Shown here: piece by piece, positions 1 through 11,830 of the stretch
Position numbering within the stretch: the stretch's first letter is position 1
Layout: the number at the start of each line of letters is the position of its first letter
NCBI RefSeq assembly: GCF_016918785.1
Contig: NZ_JAFFPT010000027.1
Coordinates: forward strand, 1-64,000
Length of the DNA stretch: 64,000 nt
Source: Leptospira ainazelensis
Lineage (GTDB): Bacteria > Spirochaetota > Leptospiria > Leptospirales > Leptospiraceae
Reading direction: 5' to 3'
The notes under the pieces: generated by a model
Told to the model about the DNA's origin: nothing
Seen by the model: only the letters and a program-made list of their open reading frames with translations
Database searches by the model: none
Program-made: the position numbers and the translations under genes

Positions 1-995
1 ATTTTAGGAATTTTCCCAGATTGAAATAATCTTGTGATTCTCTGATCCGGACAGTAAAGATCGAAGTCTTTTAAACTGCGAAAGTTTGCTTCACTCGCAT
101 AACCTGCATCCAAGACGTATTGAATTCTTCTTGAATCTTCCTCCTTTGATTTTAAAGAAGAATAAGAAGTTTCTACCTTTTGAATCATCTTTTCCGCAAA
201 CTGAGTATCCGATTGTCCTGTCTCAACACACTGTGAGACGATCATGTTGGATTTGCAATCGACCGCCGCCTGAGCGTTGTAACCTACGAGAAAGCCGTTT
301 CCTTTTTTCTGTAGATCGCAATTTCTCTCAAAGAGATGAATCCGACGACGGTCTTTGTGCTTTTTTAAGAATTCTACCGCTTCCTTTAACTTGTCTGTTT
401 TCCGTTCTAATTCTTTTTTCTTTTTTTGAATTTTAGAATGTTCTAAATCTGCAGACTTCTCCCATTCTTTGAATTTGGTTTTACTAACTTCTTCGATTTG
501 TTTCAGCCTCTTCTCAAATCTTTTTAAGTCTCCAAGATCGTCCGGATTGGCGTTTGCCTTGATCTTTGTTCCGTCGATCGAAATCGTTTCAAAGTCGATA
601 AAGCCGCTTTCATATCCAAGAAATACCGTCTGGGAAAATAGATCCTCGATTTCATTTTTATGAACTTTTCGAAACTTGGAAATAAATGTATGATCCAATT
701 CTTCTCCATCCAAAAGATAGATCAGCTCGGCCCTGAGTTTCGATAACCTGCAGAGTTCTCTCATCGAAAGATTGCCGATTAAGATGGAATAGAAAAGGGC
801 CGAAATTACTTTCTTCGGAAAAATCGCAGGTCTTCCCGTTTCGTCATTTTGATAATTTTTCTCAAAATCCTCAAAATCTAAACGTTCCATGACTTTCTTA
901 AATCCATGGATCGGATGTCCTTCTCCGAACAATTCATGAAAGTCTAAAACATGCATCCTTAGCTGATTCGGGTCTGTATTCTTGAACTTTGCCAT
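1..995 (-). CDS. IS transposase (DDE type, IS1182/DUF772-like), 3' part outside window
   Basis: I translated this frame by hand from the ATG at 995 down to base 1. It is open throughout (about 331 codons) and runs off the window edge, so the end is missing only because of the cut. The N-terminal part contains a DUF772-like segment (MRELCRLSKLRAELIYLLDG) followed by an acidic/basic helical stretch. DDE-type acidic positions are plausible in SIDGTKIKANAN and in YNAQAAVDCKSN, as expected for an RNase-H-fold transposase of the IS1182/IS5-like group. It would catalyse movement of its own element. It appears intact as far as visible. The IS end seems to lie about 50 bp upstream of the start codon, near 1040-1045, where similarity to a MITE-like repeat begins abruptly. 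The exact IS family is uncertain because the second terminus is not in the window. Confidence 0.85.
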   Translation of the reverse strand, partial: MAKFKNTDPNQLRMHVLDFHELFGEGHPIHGFKKVMERLDFEDFEKNYQNDETGRPAIFPKKVISALFYSILIGNLSMRELCRLSKLRAELIYLLDGEELDHTFISKFRKVHKNEIEDLFSQTVFLGYESGFIDFETISIDGTKIKANANPDDLGDLKRFEKRLKQIEEVSKTKFKEWEKSADLEHSKIQKKKKELERKTDKLKEAVEFLKKHKDRRRIHLFERNCDLQKKGNGFLVGYNAQAAVDCKSNMIVSQCVETGQSDTQFAEKMIQKVETSYSSLKSKEEDSRRIQYVLDAGYASEANFRSLKDFDLYCPDQRITRLFQSGKIPK

Positions 996-1045
996 TGTGC
1001 TAATCTAGCAGGTTCGTAAATATTGCACCTCTTTTTCAACAGGGT

Positions 1046-1216
1046 ATTGGGTGGAGGGGCGGGAGGTGGAAAACTCCGGGAGATTTTTCTCTATCAGAAA
1101 AAACGTATCCTTGCAAGTAAAAAGTTTCCTCTCCCTTTTGTCGGAACTCCTACAAAGAGATCGATTTGGGTGTCATCGTTTCTAAATAACTTTCTCAACT
1201 TGTGGCTAAGGGTATG
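1046..1216 (-). repeat. MITE-like dispersed repeat, copy 1 (truncated by the IS)
   Basis: The reverse complement of this stretch aligns along its length with 56921-57100 and 36259-36440. Shared blocks include the terminal CACAAGTT region, GGAGTTCC, TTTTTACTTGCAA and CCACCTCCCGCCC. Its outer end, TTGTGGCTAAGGGTATG at 1200-1216, matches the perfect 17-bp terminal repeat of copy 3 at 15 of 17 positions. The other half of the element is missing: similarity stops at about 1046, next to the transposase gene, suggesting that the IS landed inside it or replaced it. Confidence 0.75.
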
Positions 1217-1580
1217 TTGTTTTTGGGAACTCAGCGCGTCATTTCCTATAGGTCAACCGCAGAAAAATTTTCACGGTAACTTTAAAGTAGGAACTCTAAC
1301 AGTATTTCTTCAAACAAATAGGCTCGCAATACTATCCATTCTCTGTAAAAAAATCTTTTTACACCTTGAACAACGAGAATAAAAATAGAAGAAATTGAAT
1401 TCCATTTTTAGAATATACTAAAAATTAATTTCAATTTCTTCAAAAGTCTCATTCTAAAGTTCCCTTAATTTGCGAAAAGATCGGGTCCGGGCACTCACTG
1501 AGTTTAATTCCCCCGGAGAAGGGGGGAGCGAAAGCCGCATTTTGCGGCTGAAGCGAGGGGGAAGCCTTTCCCCCCGCAAA
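1217..1580. other. Non-coding gap
   Basis: I see no convincing gene here. An AGTAGGAACTC motif lies near 1287, a variant of the dispersed motif found in many gaps of this window. At about 1530-1550 there is a short palindrome, AGCCGCA then TTT then TGCGGCT, downstream of the sugar kinase gene. It lacks a following T-run on the minus strand, so it is at best a weak terminator. Confidence 0.5.
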
Positions 1581-1686
1581 GCGACCCATAGGAAAGCTTT
1601 GCGTTGAGTTCAAGCGACCCATAGGAAAGCTTTGCGTTGAGTTCAAGCGACCCATAGGAAAACTTTGCGTTGAGTTCAAGCGACCT
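1581..1686. repeat. 33-bp tandem repeat, three units plus a partial
   Basis: Units start with GCGACCC at 1581, 1614 and 1647, and a truncated fourth begins at 1680, so the period is exactly 33 bp. Units are nearly identical (one visible change, AAGCTTT to AAACTTT). The array ends a few bases from the stop codon of the neighbouring kinase gene. Because 33 is a multiple of three it creates a repetitive open frame on the minus strand (NSTQSFPMGRL repeated), which I regard as a by-product. Confidence 0.9.
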
Positions 1687-1691
1687 AATTC

Positions 1692-2678
<987 letters not shown>

Positions 2679-2681
2679 CGG

Positions 2682-3581
<900 letters not shown>

Positions 3582-3585
<4 letters not shown>

Positions 3586-4348
3586 CTTGTTTCCCGGGTC
3601 GTATCCAAAATTTCCGCTTCGACCGGACTGTCATCTAGGATTTCATCCTCAGAGATGAAAGTCCGAAAGTCTTTTACGATCCAAACCCAGATTCCGATAA
3701 AAAGCGCGGTGGAAAGCCATCCTCCAAATCGAGATTGAGGAAGGACAAAAAAGTTAAAAAGTCCGTGTTGTGAGACCGCGAGAAGAAAGGCTAAAAAAAG
3801 ATAAACCGGTCTGTCCTTTGGTTCCTTCCGATTCGATTTCACAAAGGCCAGAGCAAAACAAAGATTGATAAGAAAGTGTGCGTTCGAAGATCGAATCGTG
3901 CGTCCCACAAACATCGCGATTCTATCTTCTTCCTTTGCGTTGAAGATATAGTTCGCGTTTTCGATTCCCGCAAATCCGAGCGCGACAAACCCACCGATCA
4001 AAACCATTTCTTTACGAAACGTGTAGGTCTTCCAATCAAAGGCGAGAAGAAGTCCCGCAAAAAGAATCAAAATTCCCTTACAAAATTCTTCCATCATCCC
4101 CGCTTGGATGAAGGCGATATGAGCCGTCTGTGTAAGAATATGCCCCGCCCGTTTGGGAGCGGCCATCTTTACCTCCGGCCAAAAGATCGGATGTAATTTT
4201 AAGACGATCTCCGTGGAAAGATAACCAAGAAAGATCGCAAGAAGAATTAGGAAAATTCTCTGCGGTGTGTTCTTTCCCGGAAAAATAAGGATCAGAAAAA
4301 ATCCCCAAGGAAGAATGGAAAGAAACCCGAGGAGTGCGACGTCTACGC

Positions 4349-4352
<4 letters not shown>
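3582..4352 (-). CDS. PrsW-family glutamic-type intramembrane protease
   Basis: A 256-residue polytopic membrane protein with roughly seven hydrophobic segments. It carries the family motifs in order: MMEEFCKG (the EExxK motif) near residue 87, GFAGIENANYIF near residue 130, NAHFLINLCFALA, and QHGLFNFF near residue 200. These correspond to the conserved residues of PrsW-like proteases (also related to CAAX proteases), which in Bacillus cleave an anti-sigma factor. The substrate here is unknown. The start ATG overlaps the stop of the upstream TonB-like gene (ATGA) with GAGGAA as ribosome binding site. A short charged tail follows the last membrane segment. No sigma/anti-sigma pair is adjacent. 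Confidence 0.85.
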
Positions 4353-6037
<1,685 letters not shown>

Positions 6038-6151
6038 AACGGATTTCTATCAACCATTGGACCCGAACAAGGAGCGTAGGCAAACAAGAAATCCTTTCAA
6101 AGAGAGAATTAAAATACTTTATTCCCGAATCCAGAGCAAAATCCTGGGCAC

Positions 6152-7546
6152 ATGGAAAAGAAAGAAAGTCTCGATTCCTCTTTGAAGGAAATCGTATCCG
6201 TCTGCAAACGTAGAGGGTTTGTTTATCCCGGTTCTGAAATTTACGGAGGACTCTCAAACACCTTCGATTACGGTCCTTACGGAGTCGAACTTCTCCAAAA
6301 TCTAAAACAACTCTGGTGGAAGTATTTTGTTCACTTAAGAGAAGACGTCGTCGGACTGGATTCTTCCATTCTTCTCAACCCAAAAGTCTGGGAAGCATCC
6401 GGACACGTTTCCAATTTTACCGATCCATTGATCGATTGTAAGAGCTGTAAGACCCGAATCCGCGCGGACAAGTTCCTAGAAGACCAAAAGGGAGAAGGTT
6501 TTGCGACCGGCCTCACCCTGGAAAAGATGAACGAAGTGATCAAGGAAAACAATTTCGCCTGCCCGAACTGCGGGCAAAGGGGAACGTTCACCGAGGCGAG
6601 AGACTTCAATCTGATGTTCAAGACTTCTCATGGCGCGAGCGCGGAAGACGCACTCGATATCTATCTTCGTCCGGAAACCGCACAAGGTATCTTTTTAAAT
6701 TTTAAGAATGTGGTCTCCACCACCAGAAGAAAGATTCCCTTTGGAATCGCACAGATCGGAAAGTCTTTCCGAAACGAAATCATGGCTCGTCAGTTCGTCT
6801 TTCGGACGAGAGAATTCGAACAGATGGAGATGGAATTTTTCTGCGAACCGGGAACTCAGAAAGAATGGTTCGATCACTGGGTAAGTTATTGTATGAATTG
6901 GCTCACCGATCAGGTGGGAATCAAAAAAGAAAACCTGAGAGTGAGAGAACACGAAAAGGAAGAATTGTCTTTTTACAGCGAAGGAACTTCGGATATAGAA
7001 TTCAAATACAACTTCGGTTGGGGGGAACTCTGGGGAATCGCTTCGAGAACCGACTACGATCTAAACCAACATCAGAAATTTTCAGGAGAAGATCTGAAGT
7101 ATCAAGACCAGGTTCAGAATAAAAAGTTTATTCCTTTTGTCGTAGAACCCGCGTTAGGCGTGAATCGTCTTTTTCTCGCGGTCGTAACCGACGCCTATGA
7201 AGAGGAAAAACTTCCGGACGGAGAAGTAAGAACCGTTCTTCGTTTTTCTCCGAAGATCGCTCCCGTAAAAGCGGCGGTTTTTCCTTTGATGAAAAAGGAC
7301 GGTCTTCCTGAAAAATCCAGAGAGATCTTTGCCGATCTTTCCAAACTCGGAAACATTGAATACGACGACGGCGGCGCGATCGGAAAAAGATACAGAAGAC
7401 AGGACGAGATAGGAACTCCTTTTTGTATAACAGTAGATTATGATACTCTAAAGGATAATACCGTCACCGTAAGAGAAAGAGACAGCATGTCTCAAGAGAG
7501 AGTTCCGGTCGATAAACTTGCGACCTGGTTGTTTGAGAGATTGTAA
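6152..7546 (+). CDS. glyS: Glycine--tRNA ligase, single-chain class II type
   Basis: Charges tRNA-Gly with glycine in the cytoplasm. The 464-residue length fits the dimeric alpha2 form (also called glyQS). Seen in order: the opening FVYPGSEIYGGLSNTFDYGP; a zinc-ribbon-like pair CKSC and CPNC around residues 93-145; the class II motif 2 region SFRNEIMARQ continuing to TREFEQMEMEFF; a glycine-specificity segment; motif 3 with GVNRLFLAVV; and a C-terminal anticodon-binding domain from about residue 365 (APVKAAVFPL). It is divergent from the TonB-like gene, with 114 bp between the starts. A good terminator follows at 7568-7599. No strong Shine-Dalgarno is visible. Confidence 0.96.
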   Translation: MEKKESLDSSLKEIVSVCKRRGFVYPGSEIYGGLSNTFDYGPYGVELLQNLKQLWWKYFVHLREDVVGLDSSILLNPKVWEASGHVSNFTDPLIDCKSCKTRIRADKFLEDQKGEGFATGLTLEKMNEVIKENNFACPNCGQRGTFTEARDFNLMFKTSHGASAEDALDIYLRPETAQGIFLNFKNVVSTTRRKIPFGIAQIGKSFRNEIMARQFVFRTREFEQMEMEFFCEPGTQKEWFDHWVSYCMNWLTDQVGIKKENLRVREHEKEELSFYSEGTSDIEFKYNFGWGELWGIASRTDYDLNQHQKFSGEDLKYQDQVQNKKFIPFVVEPALGVNRLFLAVVTDAYEEEKLPDGEVRTVLRFSPKIAPVKAAVFPLMKKDGLPEKSREIFADLSKLGNIEYDDGGAIGKRYRRQDEIGTPFCITVDYDTLKDNTVTVRERDSMSQERVPVDKLATWLFERL

Positions 7547-7567
7547 GATTTTTTTTTGCAAAGAATT

Positions 7568-7599
7568 CGGCTCTTCCGATTGAGAAGGGCCGTTTTTTT
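7568..7599 (+). terminator. Rho-independent terminator after glyS
   Basis: A 9-bp stem, CGGCTCTTC at 7568-7576 with GAAGGGCCG at 7584-7592 (one G-T wobble), is followed directly by seven T residues. It sits 22 bp past the glyS stop codon and just before the repeat array. Confidence 0.85.
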
Positions 7600-7611
7600 G
7601 TACAGTCAGTC

Positions 7612-8832
7612 GGCGGGGATGGTGTTTAGGCGAACTTCGTGAAGTCGCGGGGTGGTGTTTCGGTAGGAGGTTCCGACGGCGTTTATACGAACTTCGTGAA
7701 GTCGCGGGGATGGTGTTTCGGTAGGAGGTTCCGACCGCGTTTAGGCGAACTTCGTGTAGTCGCGGGGATGGTGCTTCGGTAGGAGCTCCGATGGCGTTTA
7801 GGCGAACTTCGTGAAGCACCGTGGATGGTGTTTCGGTAGGAGTTCCGACGGCGTTTAGGCGAACATCGTGAAGCACCGTGGATGGTTTTTCGATCGGAGT
7901 TCCGACGGCGTTTAGGCGAACTTCGTGTAGTCGCGGGTGGTGATCTTCAGTAGGAGTTCCGACGGCGTTTAGTCGAACTTCGTGAAGCACCGTGGATGGT
8001 TTTTCGATCGGAGTTCCGACCGCGTTTATACGAACTTCGTGAAGCACCGTGGATGGTTTTTCGATCGGAGTTCCGACCGCGTTTATACGAACTTCGTGAA
8101 GCAGCGTGGATGGTGTTTCGGTAGGAGCTCCGATGGCGTTTAGGCGAACTTCGTGTAGTAGCGAGAGGGGCGGGCTCTTAGTAGGAGTTCCGATCGCGTT
8201 TAGTCGAACTTCGTGTAGTGGCGTGGATGGTGTTTCGGTAGGAGTTCCGATGGCTTTTAGGCGAACTTCGTGTAGGAGCGAGAGGGGCTTTGTTGTCGGA
8301 GTCGCGACCCCGCGTTTAGGCGAACTTCGTGAAGTAGCGAGAGGGGCGGGCTCTTAGTAGGAGTTCCGACCGCGTTTAGGCGAACTTCGCGAAGTAACGT
8401 GAGAGGCATTGTTGTCGAAGTTGCAACGGCGTTTATGCGAACTTCCTGAAGTCGCGCGAGCGGCATTGTTGTCGAAATTGCTACGGGGTTTATACGAACT
8501 TCGTGAAGTCGCGGGGATGGTGTTTCGATAGGAGCTCCGATGGCGTTTAGGCGAACTTCGTGTAGTCGCGGGGATATTTCTTCGGTAGGAGTTCCGACCG
8601 CGTTTAGGCGAACTTCGTGAAGTTGCAGGGATATTTCTTCGGTAGGAGTTCCGACCGCGTTTAGGCGAACTTCGTGAAGTTGCAGGGATATTTCTTCGGT
8701 AGGAGTTCCGACGGCGTTTAGGCGAACTTCGTGTAGTAGCGAGAGGGGCGGGCTCTTAGTAGGAGTTCCGACCGCGTTTATACGAACTTCGCATATTTCT
8801 GGTCTTATTTCTTCGATCGGAGTTTCGACTTT
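7612..8832. repeat. Tandem repeat array 1: about 21 units of 56-60 bp
   Basis: The core CGAACTTCG (or one-base variants) begins at 7631, 7688, 7746, 7803, 7860, 7917, 7974, 8031, 8088, 8144, 8204, 8262, 8321, 8381, 8438, 8494, 8552, 8609, 8666, 8723 and 8783. The extended core is CGTTTA(G/T)(G/A)CGAACTTCGTGAAG, in which ACTTC and GAAGT form a small hairpin. The segment between cores falls into a few classes (ending GTAGGAGTTCCGAC, or containing GATCGGAGTTCC, GCGGGCTCTTAG, or CATTGTTGTCG), mixed along the array rather than unique. Spacing is mostly 57 bp (19 codons), which produces artefactual open frames with HEVRLNA repeated. I see no gene inside it. Confidence 0.92.
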
Positions 8833-9124
8833 GCTCTTACGGGAACTCCAGGCGAATCAGTATTTTCATCGTAAAAAAGTAGCGTCAGAATCGACAACCG
8901 GATATTATTTCCTATTCTTCTTTTCATTGTTATTTGAAGTTCTATCGATTCATTTCTGCTTTCCATTTCTTAAAAAAATCAAACACCTTCTGACCCAATA
9001 AAGGAGGGACATCGAATAAAAAGGTTCTTCCTTTAAAAACTTCTTCTTGAAAGGGAAACTAGGTTGGAATTCAATATCTTTCTCTAGTTTATCTTTCTCG
9101 TTTGATAGAGAAAATTCTTATCCC
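8833..9124. other. Gap with a possible gene remnant on the minus strand
   Basis: A minus-strand open frame from 9058 to 8942 reads like the tail of a real protein (EEVFKGRTFLFDVPPLLG, then KVFDFFKKWKAEMNR before the stop). It has no usable start and is bounded by a stop upstream, so it may be a decayed 3' gene end. I cannot name the family. The rest shows nothing recognisable. Confidence 0.3.
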
Positions 9125-9622
9125 ATGGCAAAAATAAAAAAAGTGGTAGCGCCGTTCCAAATCGCAAACCTTCTCCCTGAACACAGAGAAAGTGCGATCG
9201 AACTCGTAAATCAATTCTTCCGTTTTGTGAATTCTCTCACGTTAGACGGTATTTTTAAAATTCGTCCACGCGCCGGAACCAAAATGATAGATGTCTACTT
9301 AAAACTCCGAGGAACCGGCAAAGTGCTTCTTCTTGGCGGCTTCTTAGGTGAAGAATTGGTCTCCATCCTCATTGCCCGAACGGAAGATAAACCCTATTTA
9401 GAAGAAAACAAAACTCTTTTTATCGATTTAGCAGTTACAAAACGAGGAAAACAAAAGTCAGGGTTTATGAAACCTCTTATCCTTTCTTGCGAATCCTGGG
9501 CAAAGGAACAAGGTTTTCAAAGCGTAGAATTGAGAGCAATTTCCGAAAATGAAAATGCCGTTTCTTTCTGGAAAAAAATGGGCTATGACCCCTTTTACAT
9601 TCGTTTTAGAAAATCGATTTGA
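9125..9622 (+). CDS. GNAT-family N-acetyltransferase
   Basis: A protein of 165 residues from the ATG at 9125 (MAKIKKVVAPF). The second half shows the GNAT core: a beta-4 strand in TLFIDLAVTKRGKQKSGF, where the acetyl-CoA loop is expected, and the C-terminal ENENAVSFWKKMGYDPFYI, typical of GNAT proteins (NxxAxxFWxxxGF). It probably transfers an acetyl group from acetyl-CoA to an amine; the substrate is unknown. The first 40 residues (LLPEHRESAIELVNQFFRFVN) fit an alpha-1/alpha-2 region. A start 26 codons upstream (9047) is possible, but its extension looks non-coding. The gene lies alone between the two inverted repeat arrays. Confidence 0.75.
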   Translation: MAKIKKVVAPFQIANLLPEHRESAIELVNQFFRFVNSLTLDGIFKIRPRAGTKMIDVYLKLRGTGKVLLLGGFLGEELVSILIARTEDKPYLEENKTLFIDLAVTKRGKQKSGFMKPLILSCESWAKEQGFQSVELRAISENENAVSFWKKMGYDPFYIRFRKSI

Positions 9623-9706
9623 TTTTTCGCACCAGTAACGTTTAAACTTTTTTTTGGAGAATAAAAGAAGAATGATTTACCTCCTTTGAACGATCGCTAT
9701 AGATCA

Positions 9707-10426
9707 TCAAATTGTAGCCATGCTATTTTTGTTCTTGATTGCAAAACGGATTCGAGAATATAAATCATCTATCCAAAATGGATAGTTATGATCCTTAATT
9801 TTAAGTACGTTCTTGTTGGGTGAAATAATTACTCTTACATTTTCTTTCCCGACTTTGGCTACCAATGCAAACAATTCTTCCGCAACGTCATCCCCCATTG
9901 CCAAACATCCTATGGATACGTCCTTCCCATGAATAAAAATATCTCCGCCTAATGTGACGCGCCCGTCTATTAATGCTTTTTCTTTATCATAGCTATTTGG
10001 GTAATCCAATTTTAAGGAAAGATGGAAACGACTATTCGGATTCAGTCCAATGATATCGTATATTCCTTCCGGAACTTGCTGATCCCCTTCTAATAATTTA
10101 GGACCAGGAAGTCCGCTTGCCTTCCTGATTCTATAACTCGTAATCCGTTTAAAATCCGAGTTCGATTTTCCCCACAACTCTAATATCTTTTCCTCTTTAT
10201 AAACGATAAGCAACAATGCGTTCGGCGGAAACTCAACTTGTGAAGTTCTAAATAAATTTTGATATTTGAATTCGATTCGCGCCCCGATTCTCTCCATAAC
10301 ATCTTCTACAGTTTGTTTCCCTCCTCTTCCAATTTTTAAATTTAAGAATCCCGAATAATCCAGACTTAAAATTAAAACTAAGGCGCCTGCGAGAGAGAAT
10401 AGAAATAAGATTATCTTTTTTTTCAT
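9707..10426 (-). CDS. L,D-transpeptidase (YkuD domain), membrane-anchored
   Basis: A 239-residue protein with an N-terminal signal anchor (KKIILFLFSLAGALVLILS, residues 3-21), so the catalytic part is periplasmic. The YkuD signature is seen as HGKDVSIGCLAMGD: His166, Ser171, and the catalytic Cys174 (HxxxxSxGC). Upstream, QVPEGIYDIIGLNPNSRFH matches the conserved strand of the fold. Such enzymes form 3-3 cross-links in peptidoglycan or attach proteins to it; those lacking peptidoglycan-binding domains, like this one, are often of the ErfK/YafK type. It is alone in its orientation, 190 bp from the DUF1493-like gene. Start ATG at 10426. Confidence 0.85.
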   Translation of the reverse strand: MKKKIILFLFSLAGALVLILSLDYSGFLNLKIGRGGKQTVEDVMERIGARIEFKYQNLFRTSQVEFPPNALLLIVYKEEKILELWGKSNSDFKRITSYRIRKASGLPGPKLLEGDQQVPEGIYDIIGLNPNSRFHLSLKLDYPNSYDKEKALIDGRVTLGGDIFIHGKDVSIGCLAMGDDVAEELFALVAKVGKENVRVIISPNKNVLKIKDHNYPFWIDDLYSRIRFAIKNKNSMATI

Positions 10427-10617
10427 TGATAAATTCTCTCCATCCTGTCGCTTAAAAAAGAGACCCTCTACATTGGCGTCAAGTTCCTTTGCTTAGGGTT
10501 TGCCATGAAGTCTCCAAACTTACATCGATACACCTCTCGAACCGAAGCGTTAAACAATGTATCCAACCCTTCGCGAGCACGGATCTGCAGGACGTAACTG
10601 GCAGGAGCAAAGAGTAG

Positions 10618-11148
10618 TTACTTCTTTCTTCGATACTTCCTCTCAAATCTGGTTTGGAACTTACTTTGCCAATATTTAAGTTCAGCTTCGACTGGAATGG
10701 AACGAGAAGATAAATTCTCCCATTTTCCCGAGTACGCGGCGATTATCAAATCACCGACTACAAACGGCCTCTTATTTTTATTAAAGTAACTAATCTTGTA
10801 GGCATAAAAACCGGAATCAATTCTAAAGAATTTTAGGATTCGCTCGATGATCAAGCTCAAGAGAAAAAATGGTAAATACAAAAAGAGAAAGAATCCACGC
10901 CGGAATGAAATATCACCCTCTTCGTAAAAATATTCTTTGAAGTTAAGGGATGACCAATCTATCTCTATGTAGCGATTAATATCGTTCAATAGATCATCAA
11001 CATCATCTCCATGTAGTCCTAGGTCATTATTTAAGGACAGATTGAGATCGATCGTTTCCATCTCCTCTGCTCTATTTCGAACAATGCATATAAGTATCCT
11101 TTTAGCAATTTTTAGCATTCGTTTCTTTTCATGCTCATTATATTCCAT
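10618..11148 (-). CDS. DUF1493-like (acyl-carrier-protein-related) protein with membrane segment
   Basis: A protein of 176 residues. Residues 30-75 (LNNDLGLHGDDVDDLLNDIN, then IDWSSLNFKEYFYEEGD) resemble DUF1493, a family related in pattern to acyl carrier proteins, but the phosphopantetheine Ser is not in the usual DSL context: the position reads HGDDVDDL. A hydrophobic segment (GFFLFLYLPFFLLSLIIERI) follows at about residues 85-104, then a basic C-terminal tail. In other bacteria DUF1493 genes often sit in accessory regions. The function is unknown, and the family call rests on motif resemblance only. The second repeat array begins about 40 bp upstream of its start. Confidence 0.6.
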   Translation of the reverse strand: MEYNEHEKKRMLKIAKRILICIVRNRAEEMETIDLNLSLNNDLGLHGDDVDDLLNDINRYIEIDWSSLNFKEYFYEEGDISFRRGFFLFLYLPFFLLSLIIERILKFFRIDSGFYAYKISYFNKNKRPFVVGDLIIAAYSGKWENLSSRSIPVEAELKYWQSKFQTRFERKYRRKK

Positions 11149-11186
11149 CTACGAATTTCCGTGCCTATCTTACACAATGAAAAAGA

Positions 11187-11652
11187 CTTCACGAAGTTCG
11201 CATAAACGCCGGGTTTTTCAACCCCCGCACCAAGCCCGGCAATTTCACGAAGTTCGCATAAACGCCGGGTTTTTCAACCCCCGCACCAAGCCCGGCAATT
11301 TCACGAGGTTCGCATAAACACCGAGTTTTTCAATCCCCGCACCAAGCCCGGAACTTCACGAAGTTCGCATAAACACCGGGTTTTTTCAATCCCGCCCGCA
11401 CCAAGCCCGGACCTTCACGAAGTTCGCATAAACGCCGAGCTTTTCAATCCCCGCACCATGCCCGGACCTTCACGAAGTTCGTATAAACGCCGAGTTTTTC
11501 AACCCCCGCACCAAGCCCAACCTTCACGAAGTTCGTATAAACGCCGAGTTTTTCAATCCTCGCAAGCCCAACCTTCACGAAGTTCGCATAAACACCGAGT
11601 TTTTCAATCCTATCTGCCAAGCCCGGACCTTCACGAAGTTCGCATAAACGCC
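11187..11652. repeat. Tandem repeat array 2: nine units, same core as array 1, inverted
   Basis: ACGAAGTTCG (one unit has ACGAGGTTCG) begins at 11191, 11247, 11303, 11358, 11417, 11472, 11526, 11577 and 11633, a period of 51-59 bp. The reverse complement of the unit, GCGTTTATGCGAACTTCGTGAAG, is the same core as in array 1 but on the opposite strand. The inter-core segment is different: it reads TTTTTCAA(T/C)CC followed by CGCACCAAGCCCGG. Array-derived open frames here (containing HEVRINA) are not regarded as genes. Confidence 0.92.
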
Positions 11653-11830
11653 TTCATAAAAACCACATCAACGATACGACGAGAGCAATACCGCGCACAC
11701 AAACCAAAAAGCCCAAAAACTTATTTTTCCTGCCTTAAGATTTTGTCTCATTTCATTCGCTAAACTTTCTTATCGAATGCAAAAAGAAATTACGCGTAAT
11801 GGATATCGATTCAAAAAAGGAAACAATCTG
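11653..11830. other. Short gap between array 2 and the transglutaminase gene
   Basis: It contains no convincing gene or terminator. A polypyrimidine/A-rich stretch precedes the 3' end of the transglutaminase gene. Confidence 0.4.

Noticed and set aside
1023..1382. 119-residue plus-strand frame
   Set aside because: It spans the MITE-like repeat and has no recognisable sequence.
1449..1679. 76-residue minus-strand frame with NSTQSFPMGRL repeats
   Set aside because: It is a translation of the 33-bp tandem repeat, with no start signal.
7448..8047. 199-residue open frame with repeated HEVRLNA on the minus strand
   Set aside because: It lies in the repeat array and overlaps the glyS 3' end; its repetitive sequence follows only from the 57-bp period being divisible by three.
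8106..8357. Open frame with repeated GVPIAFRRTSC on the plus strand
   Set aside because: It derives from the same tandem repeat; no ribosome binding site or non-repetitive content.
7612..8832. CRISPR array
   Set aside because: Repeated segments between cores belong to a few recurring types rather than unique spacers, unit length varies, and no cas genes are present.
11187..11652. CRISPR array or coding repeat in array 2
   Set aside because: Linkers are near-identical, and the open frames there are repeat artefacts.
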